This document shows, in pieces, positions 44,728 to 56,500 of a stretch of 64,000 nucleotides of DNA. Each line of letters starts with the position of its first letter. Positions within the stretch are counted from its first letter, which is position 1. Position numbers and translations under genes: made by a program. The DNA is from Lentinus brumalis. Its lineage: Eukaryota > Basidiomycota > Agaricomycetes > Polyporales > Polyporaceae. The notes under the pieces were generated by a model. That model was not told the DNA's origin. It worked only from the letters and a program-made list of their open reading frames with translations, and made no database searches. Where the stretch lies: the NCBI GenBank assembly GCA_001792895.1, contig MARA01000002.1, positions 2,108,001-2,172,000 on the forward strand, written 5' to 3'.

Positions 44728-44858
44728 GTTTGCGTCGGGAGACATCTGCATCAGCTTGAGGCTCAGGGTGGGCGAGGAGTCCTTCCTTGTCCGGTCCGGT
44801 TGGCGCGGTTGGCTGGCGAGTCTCAGTCTACCGCAAACCGTTCTCTTCGACGACTGAC

Positions 44859-46147
44859 ATGACGACCCTGTCTTCAGTCAACATAACAATCCTCGGCAGT
44901 GCGTCAGCGCAGCCGTCGTCGACACGGAACCACTCCTCTCTAGCCCTCCGTCTTGACGGCGATGTTTGGCTCTTCGATTGTGGCGAGGCTACACAACACC
45001 AGATACAGAAGAGCTCCGTGAAGATGGGCAGGATACAGAAGATCTTCATAACACACACGCACGGTCAGTAGCCCCTTCATTCAACCACACGCGTCCAGAC
45101 AGGATAGACCGTATGCCTGTCTATCCCAGGCGACCACATCTTCGGCGTACTTCCTGTGCTCGCGATGCGCTTGAACGGCGCGGGAGGCACGGTAGATGTC
45201 GAAGATCCGCGCGCGGTATCCGCTCCTGAGGACGTACCGGTGAGTACGCATGCGTGTATGATGTTCTATACGACCTCATCACATCTACCCAATAGCCGTT
45301 GGAGATCTATGGCCCTTTGGGCACACGTGCGTACGTCCGCAACGGGCTCACCTACACGCACACCTTGCTCGGCATGCCCTACGTCGTGCACGAGCTCCGC
45401 TTCCCCACGGACCCGCCTGACGGAGACCATACGGCACTCCCGCCGCACCCTATGGAGCGGCCCGGACGCAACATCGCGCAAGTGGACGGGGTGTGGCCCA
45501 AGATCTTCAAAGGCGCACTTGTCACTGTGTCCGCCGCGCCGATCCTTCACTCCGTTCCGTGCGTCGGATACGTCGTGGACGAGCTGCCTGTCCCTGGGAA
45601 GATGGATCCGCAGAAGTACATCCCCGAGCTGAAGCGGACGAAGACCCCCATGTCTGTCATGCGCCAGCTGCAACAGGGCGAGTCTGTGACGCTGTCAGAT
45701 GGCACGGTGCTTCATGGACCACAAAAGAAGCCTGGTCGAAAGATCGTCATCCTGGGCGATACGTATGACCCTTCGCCCATCGCTGCGCTGGCTAAGGACC
45801 CATGTCTACTCATCCATGAGGCGACAAACGCGCATTTGCCTGGAATAGATCCCGCCACGAAGGACACGGACACCTACGAGATCGTGGAGGAGAGGGCGAA
45901 GTCGAGAGGACACTCAACGCCGCAGATGGCTGGGGCTTTCGCGAAGAGGATAGGTGCGAGAAAGCTTGTGCTGAACCACTTCTCTGCAAGGTATGCGGGC
46001 GATGACGATGTGAACGAGGAGACGGCACGCGTCATGGGCCGGATACGAGAGCTTGCGGAGGGCACATACGGAGGCGAGGTTGTCTGTGCCAGGGATCTAA
46101 TGAGCTTCGAAGTTGGGGCAAGGAAGGAAGGGTCTGCAGGGCGATAG
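44859..46147 (+). CDS. tRNase Z (ribonuclease Z, short form)
   Basis: Endonuclease that removes 3' trailers from tRNA precursors. The start [20 protein letters not shown] leads into the metallo-beta-lactamase fold: [31 protein letters not shown] (the zinc-binding H-x-H-x-D-H, split by an intron whose GTCAGT donor follows the fourth codon) and FGVLPVL. The flexible-arm region is [20 protein letters not shown]. Then come [42 protein letters not shown] and [10 protein letters not shown]. Stop at 46147. The length of about 370 residues fits the short ELAC1-like form rather than the long form. It is divergent from the RING gene (131 bp between ATGs) and convergent with the THO7-like gene. Confidence 0.92.
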
Positions 46148-46209
46148 CAATACAGAAAGCGTGTGTGTATGTACAGTAGTCAATGCAAAGGACAAATGCC
46201 TTGCGTCAG

Positions 46210-47410
46210 TCAGTCGTCTGGTGGTTCGGAAAGCTCACTACTCTGGTCACTAGCCTCTCCCTCCTCCAGCTCCTCTTCCCTCGCTTTCTTCCTATTCTTC
46301 GGACTCTTCGCCTCTTCGTCAATCTCGCCCATCTCGATATCGTCCTCGTCTGGTAATTTAGGCGTTGGGATACTGGGAGTACCTCGCCCCCTTGTCGTCG
46401 TAGGCGTGTTCGTCCGCGTGGTCGGAACGAACGTGCGTGCAGCAGCATTGAGGATGGCCTTCGCCAACGGCACTTCGTCTTCGGACTCATGTTCGTCGTC
46501 TGCAGGCTTTGTGCTGTTGCTCGGATGCCGGGACGATGGTTCCTCCCTAAGCTCGCCCGACTCCTCCCGTGTCCGCACACTCGCTGAGCCATCCATGTCC
46601 ACGTCGTCATCTCCCGGCTGTGTCTCCGGCGCCGGGGTCGACTCATCTGCGGCATCCTCCTTGCCCATGAGCCTCAGCAGGCCGATGTCCCGGATGACGG
46701 TATCCAGAGCCGCTTTCTGTGCGTGGAGGGTACGATTCTGGTTCTCATCCTCGGCCCGGATTGCAGCCATGTCGTTTTCGAGCGACTGTATTGACCTAGC
46801 ACGGTAAGGGTATGGTAATGACGTGGTCGCTTGAACAAGACTTACTGCTCGAGCTCGTCCCTGTTGGGTAATGTGTTGACCTTCTCGGCGATCACGTCGT
46901 ATTCGATCTTCTGCTTGCGCTCTAACTGGGCTTGCTCGAGGGTCGACTTGAGCTCCTCGATCTGGTCCTTGAGCCGGCTGTGTTCGTTCGCTGGTCACAC
47001 GATCGCCTAAGAACAACGAACTTGACGGCACGAGAGAACGCACCTATCCGCTCGCGCTCGCGCTGATACTCCTCCACCTGCCTCGCCTCTGCCTCGCACA
47101 CCATGAGGCTTTTCTTGAGCGATAGCTGGAACGAGGCCAGCTCGAGGAGGAAGGCTTCGCGCGCATCGTCGACGGACGAGGATGTCAGAGGGGAGAGAGG
47201 GACGGCCGGGGTATATGCGACGGAGGCATAGGAGTGGAACTTCTTGGTCACACGACGGAGGGCCTTCTCGTCGTTTGTTATGCGCGTGTGTATGATAGCA
47301 TCTGGTGGGAGGGTGTTATTTACTCACTCGACGGAGGGTGAGCCGGATAGCGTACCTTCTTGCTGGATGGACAGCGGCGGGGCGACGTACTCCTTCTCCT
47401 CCGCGGCCAT
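46210..47410 (-). CDS. THO complex subunit 7-like protein
   Basis: Component of the THO/TREX complex linking transcription to mRNA export, by similarity. The ATG at 47410 gives MAAEEKEYVAPPLSIQQE. Spliced exons carry ITNDEKALRRVTKKFHSYAS, LLELASFQLSLKKSLMVCEA and EARQVEEYQRERERIG. Further coiled coil follows (RLKDQIEELKSTLEQAQLER, SIQSLENDMAAIRAEDENQN, ALDTVIRDIGLLRLMGKED). The R-I-T-N-D-E-K-x-L-R-R start of the helix is typical of Tho7. The C-terminal ~150 residues are acidic and Ser/Pro/Thr-rich, longer than in yeast relatives. Stop at 46210. It is divergent from VTC1 (about 320 bp apart). Confidence 0.8.
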
Positions 47411-47729
47411 GGCGTGTCGCGCAGACGATGTCGCCACCGAGTGCAAGGCTTGCAGAAAGGACGGGGATGCGCGGTGGACAGAAGCAAAGCAGCGGCCGTC
47501 GCGCGCGGTCGAACCAGGCGCGCTGAGCGCCGGCTGCAGGCGTGTGACACGAGGTGACACGTTCACGTGCCGGGCGGGCGTCACGGCGCCAGTAGCGAGC
47601 CAGTGACGACAAGCACGTTCGTGCAGTCCTGCCGCTTTCGAACTGTATACCTACGACCGAACCGCCTAATAGTCCTCGACGGGAGGCTCGCCTTCTCGCC
47701 CTATCCACCCCCACATCATCCCCTGCGCC
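47411..47729. promoter_or_regulatory. Bidirectional promoter region between THO7-like gene and VTC1
   Basis: 319 bp between two ATGs; GC-rich, no TATA box seen. Confidence 0.5.
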
Positions 47730-48339
47730 ATGTCCACCCAGCCCCTCCTCCAGCGCACCGCATCGAAGCGCATAGCTCTCCCCGTCAAGGTCGAGCCGAA
47801 GGTCGCGTTCGCCAACGAGCGGACGTTCCTCTCATGGCTCCATTTCACCGTCGTGCTCGGGGGCCTCGCGGTCGGATTGCTCAACTTTGGCGATAAGGTG
47901 CGTTCCGCGTAATTGTGCCCGATTTCTCTCCGTTCAAGGGCAGGCAATAGGTGGGGAGGATCAGCGCAGCCATGTTCTCCTTTGTCGGTGAGTCTGGCAT
48001 CCTACGCTTGGTCGTGTGACATATCGCACAATCTCCAACATCGTCCTGCTCCCTCTAGCAATGGCCGTCATGGTCTATGCGCTGTACACATTCCACTGGC
48101 GTGCAAATTCCATCCGTCGCGGCGGTCGTGGTCCTTACGATGACAGAGTCGGGCCGGTGAGTATCTCGCCACCTCGGGAACACTTTGCGTGCTGATCTCC
48201 GTCTCGTGCAGACCATCCTATGTGTCGCGCTGCTCGGTAGGTTCATCATTTCCCAGTCCGGCCCACCGCTGACCCCGCCTCAGTGGCCATTGTCGTGAAC
48301 TTCGTCCTCAGGTTTACCGACGCCTCAGGTTCACCTTGA
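47730..48339 (+). CDS. VTC1: Vacuolar transporter chaperone 1 (polyphosphate polymerase complex subunit)
   Basis: Three-helix membrane subunit of the VTC complex that makes and translocates polyphosphate at the vacuole. The start [20 protein letters not shown] is followed by the family core [78 protein letters not shown] and [13 protein letters not shown], stop at 48337-48339. Five short exons are joined by GT-AG introns. The size of about 130 residues is the normal length of the single DUF202 domain protein. No sign of damage. Confidence 0.93.
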
Positions 48340-48758
48340 GCGCTCCGGGTAAGCTCCTCGCCACGGAAGGACCAGTGTCGCTTCGGCTCCGGTTGGATAT
48401 CAGCACCCTACGGTGTAGTGTATTGGAGCTATTCATGGCGGCCGAGGACTTCAGTAAAGGGGGCCTCATCTTATGCATGGACTGTTTCAGTATTGCTCGG
48501 TGTGAGGCAGCACCGCACATAACGTTCACTTGTCGTACCCTCGATGCACGACTGCTAACACACGTTGGATGGTTCGGACAATTACTGTGTCCATAGCATT
48601 GTATATGTAGCCCCAGCCGCGAACCCACGCAGACGTGCAGCGGCAGTTGTGCAGCCTGTGTGAGGTCAAGCCATGCTCGAAGCGGAGCAAGTGCAAACCG
48701 AGGGGCAATGAAAGCGTGCAGATTAGAGCGATACAACGACTGTATATGTGCGCATGGT
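48340..48758. other. Intergenic region between two convergent genes
   Basis: 3' flanks of VTC1 and the NDUFA8 gene. No gene, repeat or RNA recognised. Confidence 0.5.
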
Positions 48759-49584
48759 CTACCGCTGAACACCAGTGAAGACAGGGTTCTTGACCTCGTG
48801 GATGGGGGTTTTGCCCTCGGGCGTACCGGGAATCGTCTTGACGAGACCCTGACGGAGCAAGTTTCTCATTACATACTGCATCAGCAGAACCCGGAGAATG
48901 CTCTGGTACTCACAAGCTTCTCGAACACGCACTTGTTGAGAACTCGCTCGTCCTTCCGGCAGTGGTAGTATTCCTGTTCGCATAAGGCGGGACGCACGAT
49001 TGGCCTGCCCATGAGTCGACGGACGGATAGTGATGCAGCACGAGACTTGCCTGGTTGTTGTTCTCCAAGCAGCCCCAGTGCTTTTCGAACTCTGCTAGGC
49101 AGTTCTCCCGCAACTTGGTGATCCTATTCAGTTGGAGGACGCAACGCAGGCTCGTTCTGTCAACGTGCGGGACAGATAGATGCAGAATGTACGCACAGGT
49201 CCTGCGCACAGCGCGTCACTCGCCGGCCTTCCTTCAGACAGTGTGCGGGATCCCGGTTCTCCGACTTGCAAAGCATGAAGTCCTCTGTACGTCGTGGAGA
49301 GAAGTGCATGAGTATACGGACCTGACCAGATTGATAGCCGACCAAGCAGGAGGCTGCGCAGTGTCCAACGTTGGTCCGACGCAGGACATCCCCCGAGGTC
49401 ATACACGTACGAGAGCCGGCCGCTCACCATTGTAATCTTTGCAGTACGCCCCCAGGAAGAAGGCCGCGCTCTTCAGCGGCGCGCTCGTGACACCGAGCTC
49501 CTTGACCTTGGGGACGTCCGCAGGGAGCGGCGTGGGGTCCTTGTACGGCTTTGAGGACTCGGCGGGGTCGCGATATCTGCTCAT
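48759..49584 (-). CDS. NADH:ubiquinone oxidoreductase subunit NDUFA8 (CHCH-domain, complex I)
   Basis: Accessory subunit of complex I in the intermembrane space. The start MSRYRDPAESSKPYKDPTPL at 49584 is followed by LKSAAFFLGAYCKDYN, then after an intron EDFMLCKSENRDPAHCLKEG and RRVTRCAQDL. Next comes INRITKLRENCLAEFEKHW with GCLENNNQ, a short exon, and the C-terminal LVKTIPGTPEGKTPIHEVK then NPVFTGVQR, stop at 48759. The twin C-x9-C cysteine pattern of the CHCH fold is visible. Length fits the 19-21 kDa fungal subunit. It is divergent from the gene at 49771. Confidence 0.92.
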
Positions 49585-49770
49585 GGCGGCTCTGGCGTGG
49601 AGGCCGGGTGGGCGAGGGAGATGAACGACGGTAACCGCCGGGGGACGTGACACCCTCTGTGGGCGCTTCGCACCAGGCGGGCATGGGTCGGCGCTCCCGC
49701 GTCCTGGTGCACGCCACTTTCGCGTCCGCTGCCAATCGTCTCCTTCGTGTTTGACTGTTCGCCCATAACC

Positions 49771-50389
49771 ATGGTGAGCCGCATAGGCAGCAGTGATGTC
49801 TACGGTGCTGCTGAGTAGCCATATAGCCTCCTCGTGCACAGCCGAAAGTCTTCATCCTGCTGCTCAAGACGCACAAGCTCACCGTGCTCATCACGGCCCC
49901 GAGCACGTCCACCGTCGAAGATGTCAAGACCGAGGCACTCGACGCGCTGACGTCCAGTGTCTTGGCCGCGCCGAACCCGCGCCCAGAGTCTGAGTACGCG
50001 ATGGACGAAGACCCCTCTGAGTGGGAGGTGCCGAAGGTTTCGAGCAAGGGGGACTTCGAACTCGCAAGGGCAATCAAGGAAAAGCAGCGACCAACAGGCC
50101 GCTACGAGACTTTGGACACAAAAGCGCAGCTGAAGAACGTGCTGGCAAACTGGGAGCCGGTGTTTATCCAGTTCAAAGACTCTAATGGTGAGTGGTGTTG
50201 TCCTAACCTAAAAGCTCGATTACATCCTCGTACGCGCAATTCATGTGAACCTCTTTCCCTCTCATCCGGTGTGCCAACTCCTACACAGGCGCACTACTGC
50301 CCGTGAAAGTCTCGCTGCCGTCTGTCAACGACGAGGAACAAGAGCTCTCGCCGTCCGCTGCTAGCAAGGGCAAGAGGAAGGCGGAGTAG
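49771..50389 (+). CDS. Hypothetical protein with beta-grasp-like N-terminus; first exon is the start codon only
   Basis: The ATG at 49771-49773 is followed immediately by a GTGAGC donor. The acceptor CACAG ends at 49841, and exon 2 opens PKVFILLLKTHKLTVLITAP. Then come STSTVEDVKTEALDALTSS, EWEVPKVSSKGDFELAR and NVLANWEPVFIQFKDS. A second intron leads to ALLPVKVSLPSVND and the basic end SKGKRKAE, stop at 50389. About 155 residues. The strand-strand-helix order suggests a ubiquitin-like fold, which is inference; I do not recognise the family. No alternative in-frame ATG precedes the conserved-looking LLLKTHK segment, which supports the one-codon exon. Confidence 0.7.
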
Positions 50390-50519
50390 GAGCTCTGTCA
50401 GACGGACTCGAAGACTCGAGCCACCCGCTCTGACTTGTGTCGCACGTCCTTCCGCTCTGTGTTATACCGTTTGACTGTACCATAGCCGATCAAGAGGAGG
50501 AACGAAGAGATGCGAAGCA

Positions 50520-51178
50520 TCATGACGGCGGGGCGTCTTGCCATCTGCGTGGTGTCAGGGGAAGCAGGGCCGCGGCGACGCGTCGTCCTTCCTCAGCAAG
50601 CAGGTTGTACGTTGAGCATGCGTTTCGCTGCGTGGGTCGTATGAGGAAGAGCGTATCGCAAGGATGGAAGCGACTCACCGTGTTCATGACGTCGACCTGG
50701 ATGCCAGCGTTGCTCAGGTACTGCCGCAGAGGGGCGGTACCATTTCCGCGCGCTCCCCAGTTCCAAGCAGTAGAATTTCTATAGTGCACCATTACTCGTG
50801 CAGTGGGGCATCGAGATGGTAAAGAGACCGTTACTGACCAGGTTTGGGCACGACCGTCTCGAAGATCTCGAAATGCTCTGTTTTCCAGTCATCCCACGTC
50901 TTCTCGGGGACGTTCCACAAGAAGACCTTTCCATTAAGGAAGATGCAGGCTGAGGGTAGGACGAGGCCGTCCGCCAGTTGGATGCCGTTTGGTGTGATAG
51001 TCTTGACCTGCACGGCGGGCGCGTCCCCACCAGAAAGGATGTTGGTCAGCCCGCCATCGCTCGGCGGGAAGTTTCTTGAGCAGGAGGCAGAGAAAGACCG
51101 CGCGCAGACTAAAGAAGGACGCGCTGCATGTCTGAGAGCAGCGCGGGCAACAGGACGGAGGAGCGCAAGGGTCGACAT
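50520..51178 (-). CDS. Complex I assembly factor NDUFAF3-like (MTH938/DUF498 domain), apparent frameshift
   Basis: Mitochondrial factor needed to assemble complex I. Start MSTLALLRPVARAALRHAAR at 51178 is an Arg-rich presequence. The domain follows: PAVQVKTITPNGIQLADGLV, LPSACIFLNGKVFLWNVPE, HFEIFETVVPKP. After an intron come ILLLGTGERAEMVPP and LRQYLSNAGIQVDVMNT, then after another intron NACSTYNLLAEEGRRVAAAL, stop at 50520. Between VPP and LRQYL the frame shifts by one base at a run of four C (plus-strand GGGG near 50733). Both sides are strongly conserved, so a missing base in the assembly is likelier than a dead gene. It is convergent with the gene at 49771 and divergent from SWC4 with only 110 bp between ATGs. 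Confidence 0.85.
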
Positions 51179-51288
51179 CATCGTGGTTCAGCACAAACGC
51201 GAGCCCGCGCCGGCGCGTACTTGCCAGTGGCCCAGCTGTATTGGGCGCTAGTGCATCTTGACCACCGACCACTTCCTCCAGGTCTGCT

Positions 51289-53164
51289 ATGGCTGCCAGT
51301 GCTGCCGACGTCCGGAGTATCCTTGCTATACCTGACCCGCCTGTTGCTGGAAGCTCCCAACCTATTAAGAAACCCCAAGGAGCGGAACGCGCGAAGAAAC
51401 CAGATGGCATCCCCAGGGAGCTCTACGCGCTCATTGGACCCCATGCGCCGACTCTTGCTGCTCAATTCACGAAGCCGAGGCTAAAGCAGAAACCAAATCT
51501 TGGAGCAGGAGGAAGAGTCAAATGGCACGTGTTGCGGATTTGGTGAGCGGTGTAAGAAGCTCACTGCTTTGGGGGTGTGTTACAGGGAATGGCGTCCGTT
51601 CAAGAACGGTGCGCGGTCAGACGGACTGAGATTATCTCATTGGGCGAAGGCAGGAACAGACACAGAGAGTGGTAATTCTGAAGCCTCAATATATGTCTTT
51701 TGAAATCTCACATGTGGTCAGAATATCAGTTCGCGAAGTATAATGTTCAGGGCACTCCCTATGTCTACACTCAGGACGAATACACGAGACTCCTCGAAGG
51801 TAGTAGATCATTCAATACTTGAAGCACCGTGCCTGACTAGTTCTCAGACTCTTCGTGGACGAAGGAGGAGACTGACTATCTGTTCAACCTGGTCCGGGAG
51901 TATGACGGGCGATTCTTTGTGGTCCATGACCGCTACGAGTACCCCAATGGTCCACGGAGATCGCTGGAAGTATGTTACACATGTTGCTATCACCTCAGCG
52001 AACCACTAACTGTTGCATAGGATCTGAAGGAGAGGTACTTTGGCGTTTGTCGGAAACTCATCAGGAATCGTCCCTGGATTGGGGATGAAGCTGGCAAGAA
52101 GGCCGTTCTCGACAGCTTGACCTTTGATAAAGGTAAAGTCTTGAATTTTTTCGCAGACCGATACAACTTTTGACGTCAATTGCCGGCCACTAGACCGCGA
52201 GGTTGCTCGCAAGAACTACGTCGCCAGTCTCGAGCACCGGACTCCCGAGCAAATCGCAGAGGAGGACGCGTTGTATCTGGAGCTGGAGAAGCTCAAGGAG
52301 AACGAGCGCAGGTTCAAGAAGGACCGGGATGAGCTCCTGCGTACCCTGTGCGGCATTGAATCCGGACTCCCAGACATTCACGTCGACGAGGACGGGCTCG
52401 CCGGGGCTGCCTTCGAGACCAAGAGGAAGAAGAAGGGAGTTGTAGGGAGCGTCGAGCCGCAGACGCCTGTCACACCCTCTGCGAACACCGTCATCTCCCT
52501 CCCACAACCACAACCCAAGAAGACATCCGCCAAATCGGCAGCTTACGGTGCGTCCTCTACCACGCACCTTCCCAACCTGGAACCAACTGTTGTGGTAGAT
52601 GCTCTTCACTGCATCGTCCGGACTGAGGTCGACCAGACGTCGTCCTCCACCAAGGCCGCTCACGTCCCAGTCCATTTGCGGAGCTACAAGGTTGCCCAGC
52701 CCAAAGCTGCGCTTGCTCCCCGCGTCTCACAGCTACTTGGCGAGCTGGGGATCTCACATACTCGTCTTGTCATGCCGACCCGCGACAACTTGGCCAAGTT
52801 TGCGGCGTTGATTGACGCTGCACAGCAGCTGGTAGAGATCAAGAAGGCAGTCGATAAGCACGATCAAGACATTCAGACCACGAAGGCGCGACTGGCTGCC
52901 CTGCGGGGAGAGACCGTAGAGGAAGGAGATGCCCCGGAGACGCCTATGGATGTCGACGATGGTGCTGCCGACGCGGACGGTGAGGGTGACGGCAGGGCAC
53001 AGAGTGTCATGAGCACACGAAGTGCAAGGAGCAGGAGGCAGGTGGGTGTCGAGGTTATTTGACTTTGTCAGTGCGTTGACATAGTCCTGCAGGGCCGTCG
53101 ATCCATGTCCGTGTCATCGGTGGACACTGCCGGGGGGCCCAACAAGCGACAGAAGCAACGTTAG
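51289..53164 (+). CDS. SWC4: SWR1/NuA4 complex subunit Swc4 (DMAP1 homolog)
   Basis: Shared subunit of the SWR1 H2A.Z-exchange and NuA4 acetyltransferase complexes. Start MAASAADVRSILAIPDPP. Then KKPDGIPRELYALIGPHAP, LKQKPNLGAGGRVKW, the SANT-like region YQFAKYNVQGTPYVYTQDEY and WTKEETDYLFNLVREYDGRF, VVHDRYEYPNGPR, LKERYFGVCRKLIRNRPW, and the coiled DREVARKNYVASLEHRTPEQ. The C-terminal DMAP1-type domain includes SQLLGELGISHTRLVMPTRD, followed by an acidic tail and the basic PNKRQKQR end at 53164. About eight exons with short introns. The Arg/Ser run RSARSRRQGRRSMSVSS is spliced at about 53040-53093. Intact. Confidence 0.92.
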
Positions 53165-53554
53165 ATCCTCCGGTTCACCTCTTGTTATCAGTTTCGACGA
53201 CCTTAGCTGTTTTGCTGCTGTGTTGATGACTTGCTTTGTGTACTAGTATGTGACGAGCGATGACACTACATAATTCGACGTAGTCATCTTGTATCGACAG
53301 TCGGTCTTGTAATTGACGATATGCGGCCACACTGCGGCTAGCTGTTGCAACTCCTCCCACTAGCCTGGAGCTCCTCCCTGACCAGGCAACATCTCGCAAA
53401 TAAGGTCTTACTCATGTACCCCATTATATCCGAAAGCATACTAACATAGCAAAGAAACGATCGCTCCGGGTGGCCCATACTGTACAGGTACATAGCAGAT
53501 AGCAGATATCAGCAGAGCATGTCAGTCACTAACGTAGGTGCGGAAAGGTGCGTA
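53165..53554. other. Intergenic region between two convergent genes
   Basis: 3' flanks of SWC4 and the second RhoGEF. Contains a short imperfect repeat of gcagatagcagatatcagcag near 53498; no gene seen. Confidence 0.5.
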
Positions 53555-56500
53555 TCAAGGGATGAGGCCATGGTCTCGCAATAATGTCCCCCATCTGCCC
53601 GCTTCAGTCAGTATAATGACTGCTGCAATCATGAGACTACGTACTGTTCTTGTTGGATTTCCAGTTCGGCTATTCGATTCTTGAGTTTTCTGTACAGCCA
53701 GTGAGCAACGTTCCCCAGTAGATGCTTTGATGGACATACGAGTTCTCATGCTCAATCGTCGCCTTGGCCTGCTGAGCCTGTGTCGTCCTCTTTGTCATCG
53801 CAGCCCAAGCATCGTCATCTGGTAGGTTGGCGTCGTCAAACATCGCGTCGAGCTCCTCGTTGAAGTACTACAGGAGGGCGTCAGCTCGGCGATCATGCCG
53901 CGAAGTCTGTGAAACTACTCCACCTGATAAAGCTCGTCCACTTCTTGCTGGCTGTTATTCCGCAACTCGCTGACTGCCTCATACTGCCGCTTCCAGTTCT
54001 GCACTCCCAGATTGGCTTTCACAAGTTCTTCCGTCCGCTGACAGGGGTGACAAGCGTCATGTCAGCCACAATTACAGAAGCCTGAGAGTGACAACGGGAG
54101 GACTCACCAATCTGAGGAGCTGCGCGAGGAGCTTGATGTCAGCGACGACGTTATCCTGCGTTCGAAGGGCCTGGTCTAGAAGCTGGTCTGCGTCTTCGGC
54201 TAAGCCGTCGACAGTTCTTGTGAGGTCGTCTGCCTGTAAGCTCCGCGAGCTGCCGGCGGATAACAGCGAAGAGGTCGAGGTCGAAGTCGAAGTCTCGAAC
54301 ATGGTGTGTACTCGCGGCCGGGTACCGCTACTGTCCGTGCTCCGCCTGCCGATAAGTTGGAGCATCTCCTCTCGCCGTGCCTGGGCCTCTTTTGTCTAAG
54401 GATGATTCAGAGATGGCGCAACCGTAGCGGGATCACATTACCCACCACAGCCGGAGAGGCAGGACGCGGATGGATCCTCTTCACAGGTGAACCACCGCCC
54501 GTCTCCCAATTCGCAACTGCTGCGCGTACGGGGGACGACGTTGTCGCCTTCTGGGTCTCGAGTCGGATCTTCTTGACCACACGATGCGCTGATTCAATCT
54601 ATTTGCCAAAAACCCGTTAGATCCGGACCTCGTACACTCGAATGGCGGTCTCACGTCTGCCCTAGTAGCCTCGGCTGAACGCATCAGCTCGTCCACATCG
54701 ACGTCTTCATCCACTTTCAAGGGCTTCGTGGTACGCTGCCCAGAGACCCGTCTTGTCACGCCCGCAAAAGCGCTCTTCCCGATTGTCGACGGTCGACGTA
54801 TGAGGGGTCCAGGTCCAGGCGATCCGAAGCCTCCGGATAGCAGTGGTATAGATGAGTTCGTACGCACAGACGACCGCTTCTTGATCGACAAGGGCTCGAT
54901 TATGCTGGGCGGTCTCACAGAATCCGCACTTTCGGAGCTCGCTCTGGGCGTCGTGTCCGTGCTGAGGACGGTCGTCGGCTCGAAGGGTTGACGCTTGCTG
55001 CGCGGGATGGGGGTCTTCCGGTAGGTCTGATGAATAGGGCGGGCAGGGGTGCTAGGAGACGGCGCGTTAACGAGTGTCATCTCCAGCTCCGTGTCAAGTG
55101 TCGGCAGCTGGCTGGCGGCATGATTAGGGCTAGCGGGAGGAAGTGGAGATGGACTGCGAGGGCCCATTGGGCGGCGGTCGGACATGTCTGAGGAGTTGCG
55201 GGACAATGGTCGTTCGTGGCTTTCAGGGCTTAGAGGAGACTTTGCGCGGATTGTCGGCGTGTCCGATCTTGTCGATGTCGATCCATAACTTTCGTAGTCG
55301 TCGGGGTCTGGCAGTTCCGGAAGTGCTCGCGACAAGTTCGACATCCGCGAGAGCGGCCGGATGGGAGCCGGAGGTTCATCTGCGCAAATCTCAGGTAGGT
55401 ACGAGGTCCCGACACTTGCGTAAGACAAAAAGAGCACGCACCTTTATATATGGTCTCCTCCATTGGCTCATCGATAGCAGACTGGTACTCATGCCCATGC
55501 TGGTTCTGACTATTCTTCCGTGCCAATGCCAAGCGCATCAAGAGGTCGCGTTCAGAGTTGTCCACAGTGATGGCACCCGTCGAGAACGTCCTCGTTCTCT
55601 CATACGTCTCATGCGAAGTCGTGCGCGAGTGCGGGCCCGAGGCAGACGCGTACGGGCTTGAACCATCATCATCACTACCACCGTCCTGGTCGCTGTCACC
55701 CATGAAAGGGGATTTGGCGCGCTTCACGAGTTTCTTCGCCCCGACCGAGAGCGAGCGTGTCCGCGAGTTTCTGCTGCCCTTTGACATGGACGCCGATTGG
55801 CCGGGGTCATCATCCATGATGGACGTCGCAGCGGTTGACGAGGATGTGCGCGAGAAGCGGCTGAAGCTGCTGCCTCCGGTGCTAACGGTACCTGTGAGCG
55901 TCGAGTTACGCGAGTCGGTCGTGCGGGAGTCGGTCGTCCGCGACCGGCGATGGCCACTCATCGAGCCCCCGAAGAAGTCACCCATGCTCGACCCCGGACG
56001 TGCACCGAAAAGGTTCCGTGATATGACATCCAGGCCAAATATCGCTGCGCGCGAACGTGATGCGGTGGGCGTAGTGGGTCGAGAAACCCCGTTTGTCTGA
56101 AACTTGAACAGACCATACTGGTGAACTACACCACATTTAGCAAAAGCTCACCCGGTGAGGGTGAAGAGCACTCACTGGTCTGAACAATACGCTCTGGGAT
56201 GCGGGCGGTCTGCATGATATCCTCTTCCGGTTCGTCCTCGTAGCTTGACGTCACGTTGTACCGTGCTAGCTCTCCAGCCATCGGTTGCACCCGAACGATG
56301 ACGTACGGACCTTCAATATCACCGAATGGAATCGCGTCCGCTACGCCCTCTTGATCGATATGCATGACAATCTTCGTCTGCATGTGACGATATGATCAAG
56401 AACAGAGTACGATACTGAACACATATCACATACCTTCTTAGGCTCCTGCAGGAAAGCCATGCGAGTGTAGACATTGAAGTATGTCCTTGCGAAGGTGGTA

